A DNA stretch of 64,000 bases from Kryptolebias marmoratus (Eukaryota; Chordata; Actinopteri; Cyprinodontiformes; Rivulidae). Shown here in pieces: positions 53,690 to 64,000 of this stretch (within the stretch, counting starts at the first letter, position 1; each line of letters begins with the position of its first letter). The DNA lies in the NCBI RefSeq assembly GCF_001649575.2, contig NC_051445.1:26712161-26776160 (forward strand). Reading direction: 5' to 3'. A program made the translations under genes and the position numbers. Below the pieces are notes generated by a model. It had not been told where the DNA came from and searched no databases. It saw only the letters and a list, made by a program, of their open reading frames with translations.

Positions 53690-54460
53690 ATAACTCAAAA
53701 ACACCTTATTTTCATGATTATGTGTGGGAAGATAAGATCAACAATAGCCAATACTAAAATGGCTATAACTCAATCCATTTTACAGATATTGAGCAAAAAT
53801 TGTTAGAATTTGAGTATTTTGAGTTATTTTGTATTAGGTTTATTGTTATTTTGTGTTTCTGTAATTCTGTTTTATTTCTTGCTATCCCTGTGTTTAATTT
53901 AATATTAAGTTCTTATGTAGTTTTGCTCCCTGTTCCCTCTGTCCCCTGTCATTAGTCACGTCCTCAGCTATGTACTTGTCAGACTGCCACTCCCATCTAC
54001 ACCTGTCTCTTGTTTGTAATCAGTCACCACTTACTAATCACCCTCACTCCATATAACCTGATCCTCAGCCTCCATTACTCACTGGTTCACTGTTACCCTG
54101 TCTGCATTCTGGGTTCGCCTCCATCTCCCCCCTTCTTGACACAGCCTTTTGTTTTCGTTCTTTAACATAAGCTACTGTTCATTTGAGCTCCTCCTGTGTC
54201 TGCCTGCATTTGACTACAAATCCTCCACCTTCCTCTCCACTAACCCAATAATAATTTAATGCCATAGTAGTTATTCACAACATATAATCTGAGCATGAAA
54301 TCTTGCAATATTGCATGAGATCGACTGTACAGTTTTTTCAAGGATTATTCAAAATTGCTACAACTCCATCATTTTTTAAACATAAGATCAAAATAATCTA
54401 AAACTCTGGCATGAAAGCGAGCGAGTGACATACATTCCTTCAAGGAAGAAATATATAAAT
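53690..54460. repeat. family A and family B copies
   Basis: 53690-53830 contains GGCTATAACTCAATCCATTT and CAGATATTGAGCAAAAATTG (family A). 53810-54145 is family B (GTCAGACTGCCACTCCCATC, TCTGCATTCTGGGTTCGCCT, TTGACAC). 54250-54460 is family A reversed, ending CTCTGGCATGAAAGCGAGCG, TGACATACATTCCTTCAAGG. Confidence 0.6.
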
Positions 54461-55036
54461 AGATCTTTGATTATATTTGTGTTTTTCATCACAGTGGGCA
54501 CAATAATAACTTTCGAAGATGATGAATTGTGGTCTCGCAGCAACAAGTGAAATGTTCACAAAAAGTGTAGTGACAAAGTCCGGATTTGGTGGTGTAGCTT
54601 TACACATCTTTACAATAAACCAACTGAGTTAGAGAACTTTTCAAACCCTTGGAGTTTTAAAGTTATTTTAAATGATAATTTTTTGTTCCTTAACATTTAC
54701 AATGAAGATTTAAAAAATAGAACATTACTGTCAAACCTCATTTAAACTGTTTCACATCTTGGTAAAGGTACGACATCAGCATCAAACAGTTACGAGAAAA
54801 GAAAAGAGTCTCTTTCTAAATGGGCTCGTTTTTTTTACAGCCCGAACAGAGCATCATATGACCTCATTCAAATCTCAGATAATGTGCTTTTGTTGTTGAA
54901 ATATAATTAATAGGGTTTTATAATGTGTGAACCCACCATCCCAATGGAACCACCAGCCCTCAAGTCCTTTGACCAATCCTCTGTTATGTTCATTATAAAT
55001 TATATTAAAGAGGTGAAATACTGGATGCCCAGTAAC

Positions 55037-56112
55037 CAGGGACGGCTGGTATAAGTGGGCTATTAGGGCTAAGCCCTCCCTGGTTTTTGCAATAAAAATG
55101 TTCAAACACCTAATAAGCACAAATTAAAAATATTGTATCACATTTTTTGAAATCTACAACAAAACCGGTGCCAAACAGTCTTGAGAAAACCCCAGCATCT
55201 TTCCAAAGGGCTAAATTTCTCAGCCCCGATCACTGAATGTAATTTTGTGATACAAAATGATTGACAGCTGTCTTGTCCCGCCCCCTCGGTTTGCTGCTCA
55301 TTCGGGCTAATTTAATTCAGCCCAGGGTCAGACCAAGGCCTCGGGCTTTAGCCAGTGAGGGTAGACGTACAATACTGTCTCGAGCGCAACTCTATGTGGG
55401 CGTGGTTTAGAGTAGACTGACATAGTTACTATGGCGAGCAAGACAAACATAAACGAAGCAAATTATTTTTTTATTTATTATTTTATATTATTTTATTTCT
55501 CACCCATTTTCCTTAATGTTTTGGGGGGAAAACTGGAAGTCAAGAGGTTGGGGGTGGATAGACCAAGGGATTCAAAAACGGAAAAGCGGCAAAACCAAAG
55601 TTTTTCTGTGACCTGGTTTCAGCGAAAGGACTGGCTAACAGCAAGTGTAGCTAACAAATCTTTAACAAGGTGGTTATTAACCTTTTTACATCCCAGAAAA
55701 GTCATCAGAGTGAGATTCTCTTTAAATAAAGTAGGCCTCATTTTAAAAAATGCACCTTCCAATATTGCATGGCTTGTTCGATTTTATTTTATCAGTGTGA
55801 TTAGTAATCATGTCAATGAGTGTGGAGCAGTGTTATGCAAAGCTGTTTGACTGTAAAAAATCCTCTGAAATAATTATAGTTGAAACTCTTAATGCAGGGG
55901 AGGAAGTATTGGACAACTGACAGAGGCTCTGTGTAAGCTTGTTTTTTGGAGGTGGTTTGTTTTAATGTTGTCTTTCTGATGAAAAAGGACATAATGTCAA
56001 TTTAAAGCAGGTTTTCTTAATTTCAAGTTCAATTATTATGTTGTTGAAATGCAAACTGCAGCATTTTATATCCTTTAGCCCACCCTACAAATATCACCAC
56101 CAGCCACCACTG
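55037..56112 (+). mobile_element. TTF/ZMYM1-type hAT transposon, internally deleted
   Basis: Ends match as inverted repeats: left CAGGGACGGCTGGT, right (reverse complement) CAGTGGTGGCTGGT. They are flanked by 8-bp direct repeats CCAGTAAC (55029-55036) and CCAGAAAC (56113-56120), one mismatch, the size expected for hAT. A plus frame from 55431 contains KRLGVDRPRDSKTEKRQNQS then FSVTWFQRKDWLTASVANKS, similar to the TTF-type zinc-finger region that starts these transposases. The rest of the transposase is gone, so it is non-autonomous. Confidence 0.8.
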
Positions 56113-56119
56113 CCAGAAA

Positions 56120-56760
56120 CTGTCTACAGTTAAAAGATAAGTCTGAAATTGTGATTTTTGGTTTCTTCTAACACTTGTGTAAAGCATCACATTTAAATCC
56201 TTTATCTTCTGATCTTTAATCCCTGGTCAAGAATTTAGGTGTCATTTTTGACTGTCAGCTAAAATTTCATGAACAAATTCATTTTGTGGTAAAAAGTTGT
56301 TTTCTACAAGTCAGAAACATTTTCATGCTTTAATCCATTCTCTCTGGCAACAACAGGAAGACAGGTTTTACAGCATTAATCACATCTAAGTTGGATTATT
56401 GTAGAATAACTCAACTTTATTTTGCCATCAGCCAATTTCGGTTGTTCTGTCTGCAGCTGGTTCAGGATTACTTGATACCAGAAAAAGAGCCAGTCTCACT
56501 CCTGTGTCAGCCCTAAAATTCATATATTTATAAAGCTTTATATGTTTTGAATCCTGAATATATATCTGAACTTCTCTGTCTTTTTTCAAATCCTAGATCT
56601 CTTGGATTTTCTGAGCAGGTCCTTTTGGAAATCTCTGCTCTATATTAGTCAGTAAAGGATGGTGACTTTGCTGTCGCTGCCTCAAAACTTTAGGAAGTTG
56701 CAAAATCCTGTACAAAGAGTCTGAACTTAATCAGCCTACAGTCATATAGACTGTGTGCCA
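56120..56760 (+). mobile_element. L2/Rex-like LINE reverse-transcriptase 3' fragment
   Basis: Translated in pieces, the plus strand gives the order found at the end of fish LINE reverse transcriptases: an IVIF-like start, NLGVIFDCQLKFHEQI near 56230-56280, an SKLDYCR-like stretch near 56390, PVSALKFIY-like near 56500, EYISELLC near 56560, and a DGDFAVAASKL-like end near 56670. Many stops and frame shifts; a relic. Confidence 0.65.
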
Positions 56761-56769
56761 ACAAAGAAA

Positions 56770-58150
56770 AATCAGGACCATTGTTAAACTCTCCAAGGGT
56801 GAATGACTCTCAAAGATCCACTGGAAAACTAAGGTTTGCAATCGACCACAAAATAAAAAGAACTGAGGGTAATTTCAGCAGAGAGACATAATGTTTGCAG
56901 AAAGGAAAGTACTGCGTTCCATTAGCCCATTGTTAGCAGCAGAATAGTCATTGTGTGGAGTTCTGTTGTCACATTTACGACCAGAACAGCATTTTTTCTT
57001 TGATGGAACCATTTATTCTGAATTGTTTGAATATATTCTGAAGAAAAAAACTGGAAATCTGCCAGTCGATAAACTGTCAAGAAAAATTGATTGACATACA
57101 GTTAGAAATATCCAGAGCATTCAAGTTGTTTAAACCAAGAAGGAAAAAAAAGAACTGAAGGCTTTGCAGTCCTTGGAGGAATTCAAGTCGCCCGCTTCCT
57201 TTCACAGCAAAGTTTTAAACTAACATCTTCCTCTGATGAGAAATAATGGAGTTGTAGCCATTTTGGTCAAACCATGTAAACCACGTTTTGCACAATTTTG
57301 TGCAACATTGCAAGACCTTAAACAACATGCGTTAGCTGTCCAAGTCTATCTAGGGCCACTATCCTGCAGGTTTTAGATGTTTTCTTGCTCTTAAGCAAGT
57401 CTTCAAGTTCTGCAGCAGCCCGTTAATACCTCATGCTTTCAAATCAGGTATATTGAAGTAGAGAAACATCCAAAACATGCAGAATAGTGGCACTCCAGGA
57501 CCAGGATTGGACACTGCTGAATCTAATGAATTTAATCATTAGATTACTAAATCTATTCATCCTTACGGTTCATCAGATTTCAACAGCTGAAGAGGAATTC
57601 ATTATTACAGTGATTTTTGATCTTATTTCCACCAAATGAGGAGAAGACTAGATTTTGTCTAATAATTTTATTACAGAAGTAGAATCAACAACAAACAATT
57701 AAGACAACAGAGCAAAAAACATGACTAACACTAAGAGTTTGGGGAATTCTTTTCTAAGAAATAACTGTGAGTGAATTACTTTGAATGTCATTTAATCAGA
57801 CAATGCAATTAAGTTAAAATCCCTTAATGATGATAATGATTAATATTATTATATGACTTTGATTATCAATTTGTCTGATTGAGAAGAATCTTTTAAACAG
57901 AATGTTTTAGGAAAACTATGTTTTAGAATTATACGTACAAAGATTTTAGACGGTGTAGACCTTTTTATCAATAGGTTTTGGGACACGATCAGAAGGATGT
58001 TAAAAATTCTGTCAGATTGTCAGGTTAATCTTAATGAAACATCAGATTGTTTTACTAAACTTGCATCATCTTAAAGTATAACAGGCAGTCCCAAACTGCT
58101 TTTTTGTTTCTCTCCCATCACACAGAATCAAAAGTGCCTCACAGGATCAG
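56770..58150. other. 1.4 kb without a recognised gene
   Basis: 57480-57520 has the phrase TGGCACTCCAGGACCAGGAT that ends many fish interspersed repeats. 56760-57330 and the AT-rich part from 57600 hold no supported feature. Confidence 0.4.
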
Positions 58151-58154
58151 AAGA

Positions 58155-58157
<3 letters not shown>

Positions 58158-58194
<37 letters not shown>

Positions 58195-58201
58195 GGGGGG
58201 G
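58158..58201. repeat. (TG)n microsatellite followed by a G run
   Basis: About 17 TG units followed by nine to ten Gs. Simple repeat, likely polymorphic. Confidence 0.95.
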
Positions 58202-58910
58202 TCGTCACTCTGTCTTTTAGGGCACTTCAGAGGCTGACCGTGCCTTAACAGAACCACGGCAAAGAGGCAGGCTAATGTCTAAAACCTACTGGGGGTCAGT
58301 GTTCAGAGTTCCATCCAAGGTCACCTGAGGTTGTGGTGTTGTTTGAAGAGGGTCAGCGAGGAGGCAGCTGATGCAGCAGGAGGCAGGAGGAAGGTGACAT
58401 GCAAACTGGAGCAACGTTCTTCAAGGTACAAAGCTATATCTCAACCTTGGTTTTCTCTTTGTTGTTTTTCTTTTCTTTTTTTTTCATTATTGTCTGTTAG
58501 ACTTGCAAAAACAACTCTAAGCAAAAAATGTTCTTTTTTTTAGGTTACAAAAACAAAGAACAGAGATGAATGAGGGGGAAGATCGTCACACAACGAACAC
58601 AAAGACGAACTGAATTGCAATCACTCACCAAGGCTTTCTCTTCAGTTTGTTATCAAAGAAGGTTTGATGAGAGACTAGAACATTCAGGTTGCTCATACTG
58701 ACAAACCTTGGGGTTTGTGTAAAAAGGTATTATCTCACTCTGTACAAAGATTCATCACCTACAACTGAGGACAGTTTTCCTGTAAGACAAGAGATAAGAT
58801 TTGTTAAAACACTTATTAATAAATAATTGCACACAGATCATGATCACCAACCATTTTTCATATTTCAAAATCAAACATATCTCATTTCAGCAACGAATAT
58901 TGCTAGATTC
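58202..58910. other. spacer, nothing recognised
   Basis: About 700 bp; short open frames (e.g. 58331-58543) show no similarity I can name. Confidence 0.35.
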
Positions 58911-58934
58911 ATATATATATATATATATATATAT
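58911..58934. repeat. (AT)n microsatellite
   Basis: Twelve AT units in AT-rich sequence. Confidence 0.95.
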
Positions 58935-59099
58935 GGTAGGCAAGAATAGGCTTGGCTTGGCTTCAGCCTATTCCTTTTTTGGTGAATTTGAGATTTGTTT
59001 ATTGATTTTCTTGTTTTGTTCTGTTTTGTTTTCTGTGTACAATTTGCCAAAATAAAAAATAAAGTAAGTAACATATATGAATCAGAGGTCATGAAAGAA

Positions 59100-59245
59100 A
59101 GGGATCCTTTCCGTCAAATGTCCTAGAAATCTCCAGACCTCAGTCCAACTGAGAATCTCTGGTTTGAGTTAAAGATTGTTGGACACACGCATGTGGAGAT
59201 AAAATGGTCTCAAAAGTATTCCCAAAAGTGTTCAACATGAATCAC
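59100..59245 (+). mobile_element. Tc1-like transposase C-terminal fragment
   Basis: The plus strand around 59135-59180 reads as SRPQSN-ESLV-VK, the decayed form of the SPDLNPIENLWxxLK signature at the end of Tc1 transposases, followed by HTHVEIKWS-like sequence. It is in the opposite orientation to the Tc1 piece at 59826-60600, so it is a separate insertion. Confidence 0.5.
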
Positions 59246-59825
59246 AAATGCATAGCATTTTGGGTTTTTTTTTAAATGTGCACATTTCAAACTTGCACAA
59301 GTAGGGATATTCTAAGCATACAAATTGTCAAATGCGCACGCACAAATCACCTGCCACAGATGGATCAGTAAACACAAGCACATGGATCAGGTTCCCTGTG
59401 CTTGGGATTTTTGAGACTTTCTTCACATTCCAGATTCACAAATCTAATGCTGCACTTAAGGCTGGGGCATCTGGGCCTTACCAGATTTACTGGGTTATTG
59501 AAAACAACGTATGTCTGCCTAGGCCCAGTAGCTCATGCAGCAAAAACTATCACAGCATAACACTGACTAACTCAGGACTGAACTTGTAAAACACACCTGA
59601 TAGAGAGGGCTGTGAGGGGAAAAAAGAGGCCTACTGGAGGAGCAATAATCAGCCTTTTCAGCACTTCTGACAACTAAAGTTGGTGTGAAACAATATTACT
59701 GCATAATGCCAAATGTGTGATTATATTATTATTTTCCTGATTTTTATTTTACTGTACAAAAAAACTGAAATATAATAGTTGTACAACTGTTTTTTTTAAA
59801 TGAAGTAGAGGAAAATCTTCTGAAC

Positions 59826-60600
59826 TCATGATAAAAACACTGCACCTTCAGTACTTTGTTGCACCACCTCTGGCTTTTCTAACAGCCGGAGCTCTCTGAG
59901 GATGAACCTAACTAATGACAAACAGTACTCTTCATCAATCTGCCTCCAACTGTCTCTTATTGCTGTTCTCAGATCAGCTTTGCAGGTTGGACTCTTGTCA
60001 TTGACAGTTTTCTTCAGTTTCCACCAGAAATTTTCAACTGCATTGATATTCAGATTACTTGCAGTCCATGCCAGTGACATTATATGACTTTGTTGAAGGA
60101 AAGGTTTCATATCCTTTGTCCCGTGGAAAGATACATCATCATCCTGAAACATGGAGTCATCATCACCAAACATCCTTTCAGCTGATGGAAGAAGAAAAGT
60201 GTCCAAAATTGCAATGAAGACTTTGGCATTTATTGCAGATGTAATGACTGCCATCTCCTCGTGTCTTTACCTGACATGACACTTTTATCCAGCCACAGTC
60301 CATGATTACTTTTCAATTTGTTTTCTGTTTGGGTGTTCATGATGGCTTTCATTTGTCCTTTCTGTTTGAAAATACCATGTCTTTCAGGTGATTCCTTACA
60401 GTTTGGTCACAGACATTGATTCAGAGACATTTTATAACCATCCCATTTTGTTTGTACTTGGTCCAGATTTCAGACCCATCTGACTGGGAACAGCCAACAT
60501 CTTTTTAACATTCTGTGATGATTTACCTTTTTGAAGAAGTTTCATAATCCTCTCTTTTGTTTCAGCTGATATCTCTGGTGTTGGAGCTGTGATACATGTT
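59826..60600 (-). mobile_element. Tc1/mariner-like transposase, decayed
   Basis: Minus frame 60254-59826 (142 codons) reads AKVFIAILDTFLLPSAERMF, GDDDSMFQDDDVSFHG, NLNINAVENFWWKLKKTVND, KADLRTAIRDSWRQIDEEYC. This is the catalytic C-terminal half of a Tc1 transposase; the second Asp is in FQDDD and the final Glu in the VENFWWKLK motif. Upstream (60600-60270) the N-terminal part is visible in fragments with stops (ISAETKERIMKLLQKGKSSQ). Inactive. Confidence 0.85.
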
Positions 60601-61079
60601 GGTTTGTTTTGTGCTGCAGCTCTTCAAGATGTGAGCACTCTTTTTACCTTAAAATTAATAAACAGATTTAATCTAATGCATGTGTTTGTTTTAGAAATGC
60701 AAATTATTACAGAGTGATTCCATATTTTTTTTCTGCATTTGATCTTGAAATAGCTTTTGTGGCCGACTTCAGCAAATACATATTTCTTTTTTCTTGTTTC
60801 TCAATGGCAGAAGGTTTGAGTTTTGAAAAATTATAGTTTTATGACACGTCTAGGAATTTTTTGTGAATTTTCCTTTTTTAAAATAACTTTCTCCAAGAGT
60901 GATGGTTTTATAATTTTTGCCAGGGGTTGTTTATCGAAACATTCAGATCATTCAGGAGATGAGTGCTAGTACTTGTGTTTTTTATAACTTTTATACTTTT
61001 CAAAGAATTTCAGTTGATTTACAAATATTTTCCCTAAAGAAATACATTAAGATCTTTCAGCATACTTGTTTTATTTATT
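60601..61079. other. spacer, nothing recognised
   Basis: About 480 bp of T-rich sequence without a supported feature. Confidence 0.4.
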
Positions 61080-61570
61080 TTTTTCATACTGTAAGTTAAT
61101 TTTAGTTAGTTTTGCTGTTTCTAGCTTTAGTGTTTTTCTATTTTAACCAGTCATTTGATGGCCTTTTGCTGCTTTTAGATAACCTTCTACTGTTTTAACA
61201 GTGTTGTTAGCTTTAGATTTCAACAAACCTTTTGGTACTCTAAGCTTTTAACTAGCCTTTTTTTTTTTTTTACCTAATATTAGATAGCCTTTAGGTACAT
61301 TTATTTTTTAGCTAGCCTTTGAATTTTTTTGTTTGTTTTATCTAGTATTTTGCTACCTATAGCAAGTATTTTACCAGTTTTAGATTTAGCTTGTGTTTTG
61401 TTACATTTTGGGTTTTAGCTAATGTTTTCCTACTTTTAGCTTTTAGCTAGCATTTGCTACTTATAGCTTCTGTGTAGTTTTTTTCCTCTACTTTAGGTTG
61501 TTAGCTATATTTAGCTTTTAGCTAGCCCTTTGTGACTTTTACCTTTAATTGTTTGCTACGTTAGGCTAGT
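61080..61570. repeat. degenerate minisatellite built on TTTTAGCTAGCxTTTTGCTAC
   Basis: Variants of TTTTAGCTAGCCTTTTG and TTGCTACTTTTAGCTT recur roughly every 25-35 bp over about 490 bp. Units have diverged and carry T-runs. Non-coding. Confidence 0.8.
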
Positions 61571-62199
61571 TTCTTTGTTGTTGTTGGACAGTGTTTTTGC
61601 TTTGTTTAGATTTAACAACTTTGTTTGTACTTCTTCAGCAAATTTAAGAAGCTGTTTAGCACTCAGCATTCGCTGCATTTTGAAAAAAAATGCAAACATG
61701 CAAAAAAATTATCTAGTTAAAATTCAGTTTGAAAATACTATCAAAAACCTTGTCATAAACATTTGTTTATTCACTTGCATCTCCACTTCATTTTCATCTC
61801 TGCTGGGAAGGAATGAAACACAAGGAGAGGAGTCAGGGATGTGTAAACTGGGAACTCAGATAAGAAGAAAGAAAAACAGAACCAATGCTTAGTCAGTGGG
61901 AGGTGACGAGTTGCATTTTAGAACTTTAAAAAAATATATATATAAATATTTATTGGTCCTTGTTTACTGACTCAAGACATATGATCATGCTTATTTAATG
62001 ACAATCCTTCAGTATGAACTATTTACCACCCATCACCAAAAGCTGGATGATAATGTTTTTGTCCACGTCTGCATGTGGGTTTGTGTGTATTTACAGATGT
62101 TTGTGTGTTTTTGCCTGTTTGCAAAAAAATCTTGTGAATCTCAAATCTCACTTTTATTATCATGTACAATCAAATTTAAAAGTGACCTTCTGAAAACAA
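61571..62199. other. spacer, nothing recognised
   Basis: About 630 bp; short frames (61575-61892, 61998-62207) have no recognised similarity. Confidence 0.4.
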
Positions 62200-62580
62200 A
62201 ACAATAGTTATAACTTAGTTTTACAGATACTGAGCTACAATTTGGTGCACAGTTTGTGCAGGATTTTTGTTTAAAACCTTGCCAATGACTATTGGGGTCA
62301 ACTCTGTCTGCCTGTTAGTAAAATATCTCATGAACCACTGAACAGATTTTAATAAACCCCTCAGAAGGTTATCACTGGAAGTACATCTACAACTGATTAA
62401 CTTTTGGCATCAACCCACTTTAATATGGACACAACAAGCAACTGAACGTAACCAACACTAAAATGGCTATATCTCAGACAGTTTCATAGATATTGAGCTA
62501 AAATTTGATCTGATAACAGCTGATAGCCATCTAAAACATATGAGAGATCAATTGTGCAAAATGTTATTTTCAAGGTTTTT
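62200..62580 (+). repeat. family A dispersed repeat, long copy
   Basis: Contains CAGATACTGAGCTACAATTT, CTCATGAACCACTGAACAGA, TTTTAATAAACCCCTCAGAA, GTACATCTACAACTGATTAA, CTTTTGGCATCAACCCACTT and TAAAATGGCTATATCTCAGA. At least six further partial copies occur in both orientations in the right half of the window (about 40840, 41990, 45600, 51020, 53690, 54250, 63690). Confidence 0.75.
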
Positions 62581-62589
62581 TCCGAAACT

Positions 62590-63060
62590 GACAATTGCAG
62601 GTGGTAGTTTGTCGGAGGGCCCAAGAGTACAGGTAGCAGACAGGTATAAACAGAAAATGTTTCTTTAATAACTGAGAACAAAACCAGGTGTTACAGGAGA
62701 CCAAAAGCAAACAACCCACATGCCTGGAGATTGGTGTTAGATGTGACATTTTGACAGAGTGAGAGAAGATGGGGAGCTTACATCTGCTGGGAGGGATGAT
62801 TGGTGAGTGAGGGCAGCTGGAATGATTACAGATGAAGCGCAGGTGTGTGACAGGCAAGACGGAGAAACCAAGGGAAATTATGAGAGGAACAAGGGAACGA
62901 ATCTGTCAGGCAGAACAGGTAACAAGGGATACAGATTACCTAAGAAACAGAAACACTGGCAGAAAAACATGATCCTAAAGACATTGCTACAAAAACTGAA
63001 ACACTCCGATACACAGAACTGAAAAAACAGGGACATACAAAAAAAAACAAAAAAACAACA
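62590..63060 (-). repeat. family B dispersed repeat, minus orientation
   Basis: Shares AGTGAGGGCAGCTGGAATGA, TTACAGATGAAGCGCAGGTG and related phrases with 41340-41440 (AATGAGGACAGGTGGGTTGA, TTACAAATTGCAGACATGGG). Its T-rich part appears as A-rich sequence at 62990-63090. Class unknown. Confidence 0.55.
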
Positions 63061-63142
63061 CAAGCAAACAACCAAAACCCCCCAAACTAACAAAAACAGC
63101 TTTAACTCTGTCATTTCTTATCCAAACATGATCTAAGTCTAA

Positions 63143-63688
63143 TGCCCCCTTTCCACTGGCTCTATTTCAGAAGCCCTGCTCTACTCGGCCCGGCTTGGCT
63201 TGGCTCTGTAAAAAAGGCATCGCGTTTCCACTGGCCAGTTCAATCAGTGAGTGTGCGCTACCGAAACTTGGCGTCATTTGTGGAGACAACGAAAGAGCTA
63301 TGGACAAAGTTGGCCCTGTGTTGTTGCCGTTTTTTCTCCTGAGACTTCAGGAAGAGAGGCACAGTGGAAGAAATGCTCTGGATGCCGCGATTGTTGCGCG
63401 GAGTAGGACAGCTGTTATCCGCCGGAGATTTCAAGCTTTACAGCACCTTCAGCTGGGGGACAGACGGCATAAATGTTGCAGGGTAAGCTAACGGTGTTGT
63501 TTATAGTCCAAAATTGTCTATCATTGTTTTCTTCGCTCTTCTTACGCTTCACACCCACAGCCAATGAGTGAACAGGAGCTAAGCTTGCGTCACCAATGAA
63601 AGCAGGGCCGGCCCAGCTGGCCCTACTCCAAAGCAGGGGCCAAAAAAGCAGGGACCGGCCTCGAAAAAATGCCGGTGGAAAAGGGGTA
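63143..63688 (+). mobile_element. PIF/Harbinger-like non-autonomous element (546 bp)
   Basis: Left end TGCCCCCTTTCCACTGGC; reverse complement of right end TACCCCTTTTCCACCGGC. Both sides are bordered by TAA (63140-63142 and 63689-63691), the 3-bp duplication typical of PIF/Harbinger. Inside, a plus frame around 63300-63480 encodes MDKVGPVLLPFFLLRLQEER with RNALDAAIVARSRTAVIRRR, the sort of N-terminal leader found in Harbinger-type ORFs. The transposase core is absent. Confidence 0.8.
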
Positions 63689-63691
63689 TAA

Positions 63692-64000
63692 TGCTCTGGC
63701 ATGAAATGTGCAGGGTGATATCCATTCCTTCAAGGAACGTTGTTATTTTAATTTTGTTGTTGTTTTTCACAGTTGAATATGTTCTTTATTTTATTTAACC
63801 AGGAAAAACTCACTGAGGTCTAAGAGATCTTTTACGAGAGTGTAAATGTAGTACAAACTGCTGTGCTGTTCATTCTTTAGACTAAAGCAAATATGAATAC
63901 TGATGTATAACCAGTAATGGTGCCTTCATAGACATGGAAAAAACCCACATCACATGTTTTAATGCACCTCCATCCTCTCATGAACACCAGCTTTCCCACT
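63692..64000. other. window end, family A fragment only
   Basis: 63692-63745 has CTCTGGCATGAAATGTGCAG and ATTCCTTCAAGGAACG, a family A end also seen at 54400-54450. The last 250 bp hold no supported feature. Confidence 0.45.

Overview
This is nuclear DNA from a ray-finned fish, very probably a teleost. The evidence is short GT-AG introns, CA/TG microsatellites, typical fish transposons (Tc1, pogo, TTF-type hAT, PIF/Harbinger, L2/Rex-like LINEs, an epsilon/gamma-like retrovirus remnant) and a KMT2C-XRCC2-ACTR3B gene neighbourhood. It is a draft scaffold: N runs lie at 16731-17662, 23800-23899 and 35041-35140, and single Ns at 3490, 7381 and 9858. The window is fully eukaryotic; I see no operons, CRISPR arrays or prokaryotic signals.

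Layout. 1-3489 is repeat-filled: a Tc1 end, a histone H3 retropseudogene, an internally deleted pogo element and a Myb/SANT-domain remnant. 3491-23799 (+ strand) is the middle of a giant histone H3K4 methyltransferase gene, kmt2c (MLL3-like): a 3.4-kb Ser/Pro-rich exon, a basic linker, PHD fingers 4-6, the HMG box, the DPY-PGTPRP repeat region, the acidic and coiled-coil regions. The FYRN/FYRC and SET parts are not in the window. 23936-27278 (- strand) carries the N-terminus of the same protein (AT-hook, charged linker, first part of the first extended PHD), with a non-coding first exon near 29218-29460. 30325-32756 (-) is a complete xrcc2 (RAD51 paralogue, 296 codons, six exons). 34888-34983 (-) is the last exon of an ARP3-type gene (actr3b/actr3). 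35141-64000 holds no recognisable host gene and is built of transposon remnants and dispersed AT-rich repeats.

The key point is that one gene lies on both strands. Its first ~403 codons are on the minus strand inside a contig bounded on both sides by 100-N gaps, while codons that belong downstream are on the plus strand to the left. The simplest explanation is that contig 23900-35040 was placed inverted and on the wrong side; flipped and moved left of 3491 it gives the collinear order actr3b, xrcc2, kmt2c. The second half of ePHD1 and PHD1-3, expected between the two pieces, are missing from the window.

Function of the neighbourhood: kmt2c is an enhancer H3K4 mono-methyltransferase scaffold, xrcc2 acts in homologous recombination, and ACTR3/ACTR3B is an actin-branching Arp2/3 subunit. 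They are linked by conserved synteny, not by a shared pathway. Exon borders given below were set by eye from GT/AG signals and reading-phase continuity; the xrcc2 exons sum to an exact multiple of three, and the kmt2c phases I checked across each junction agree.
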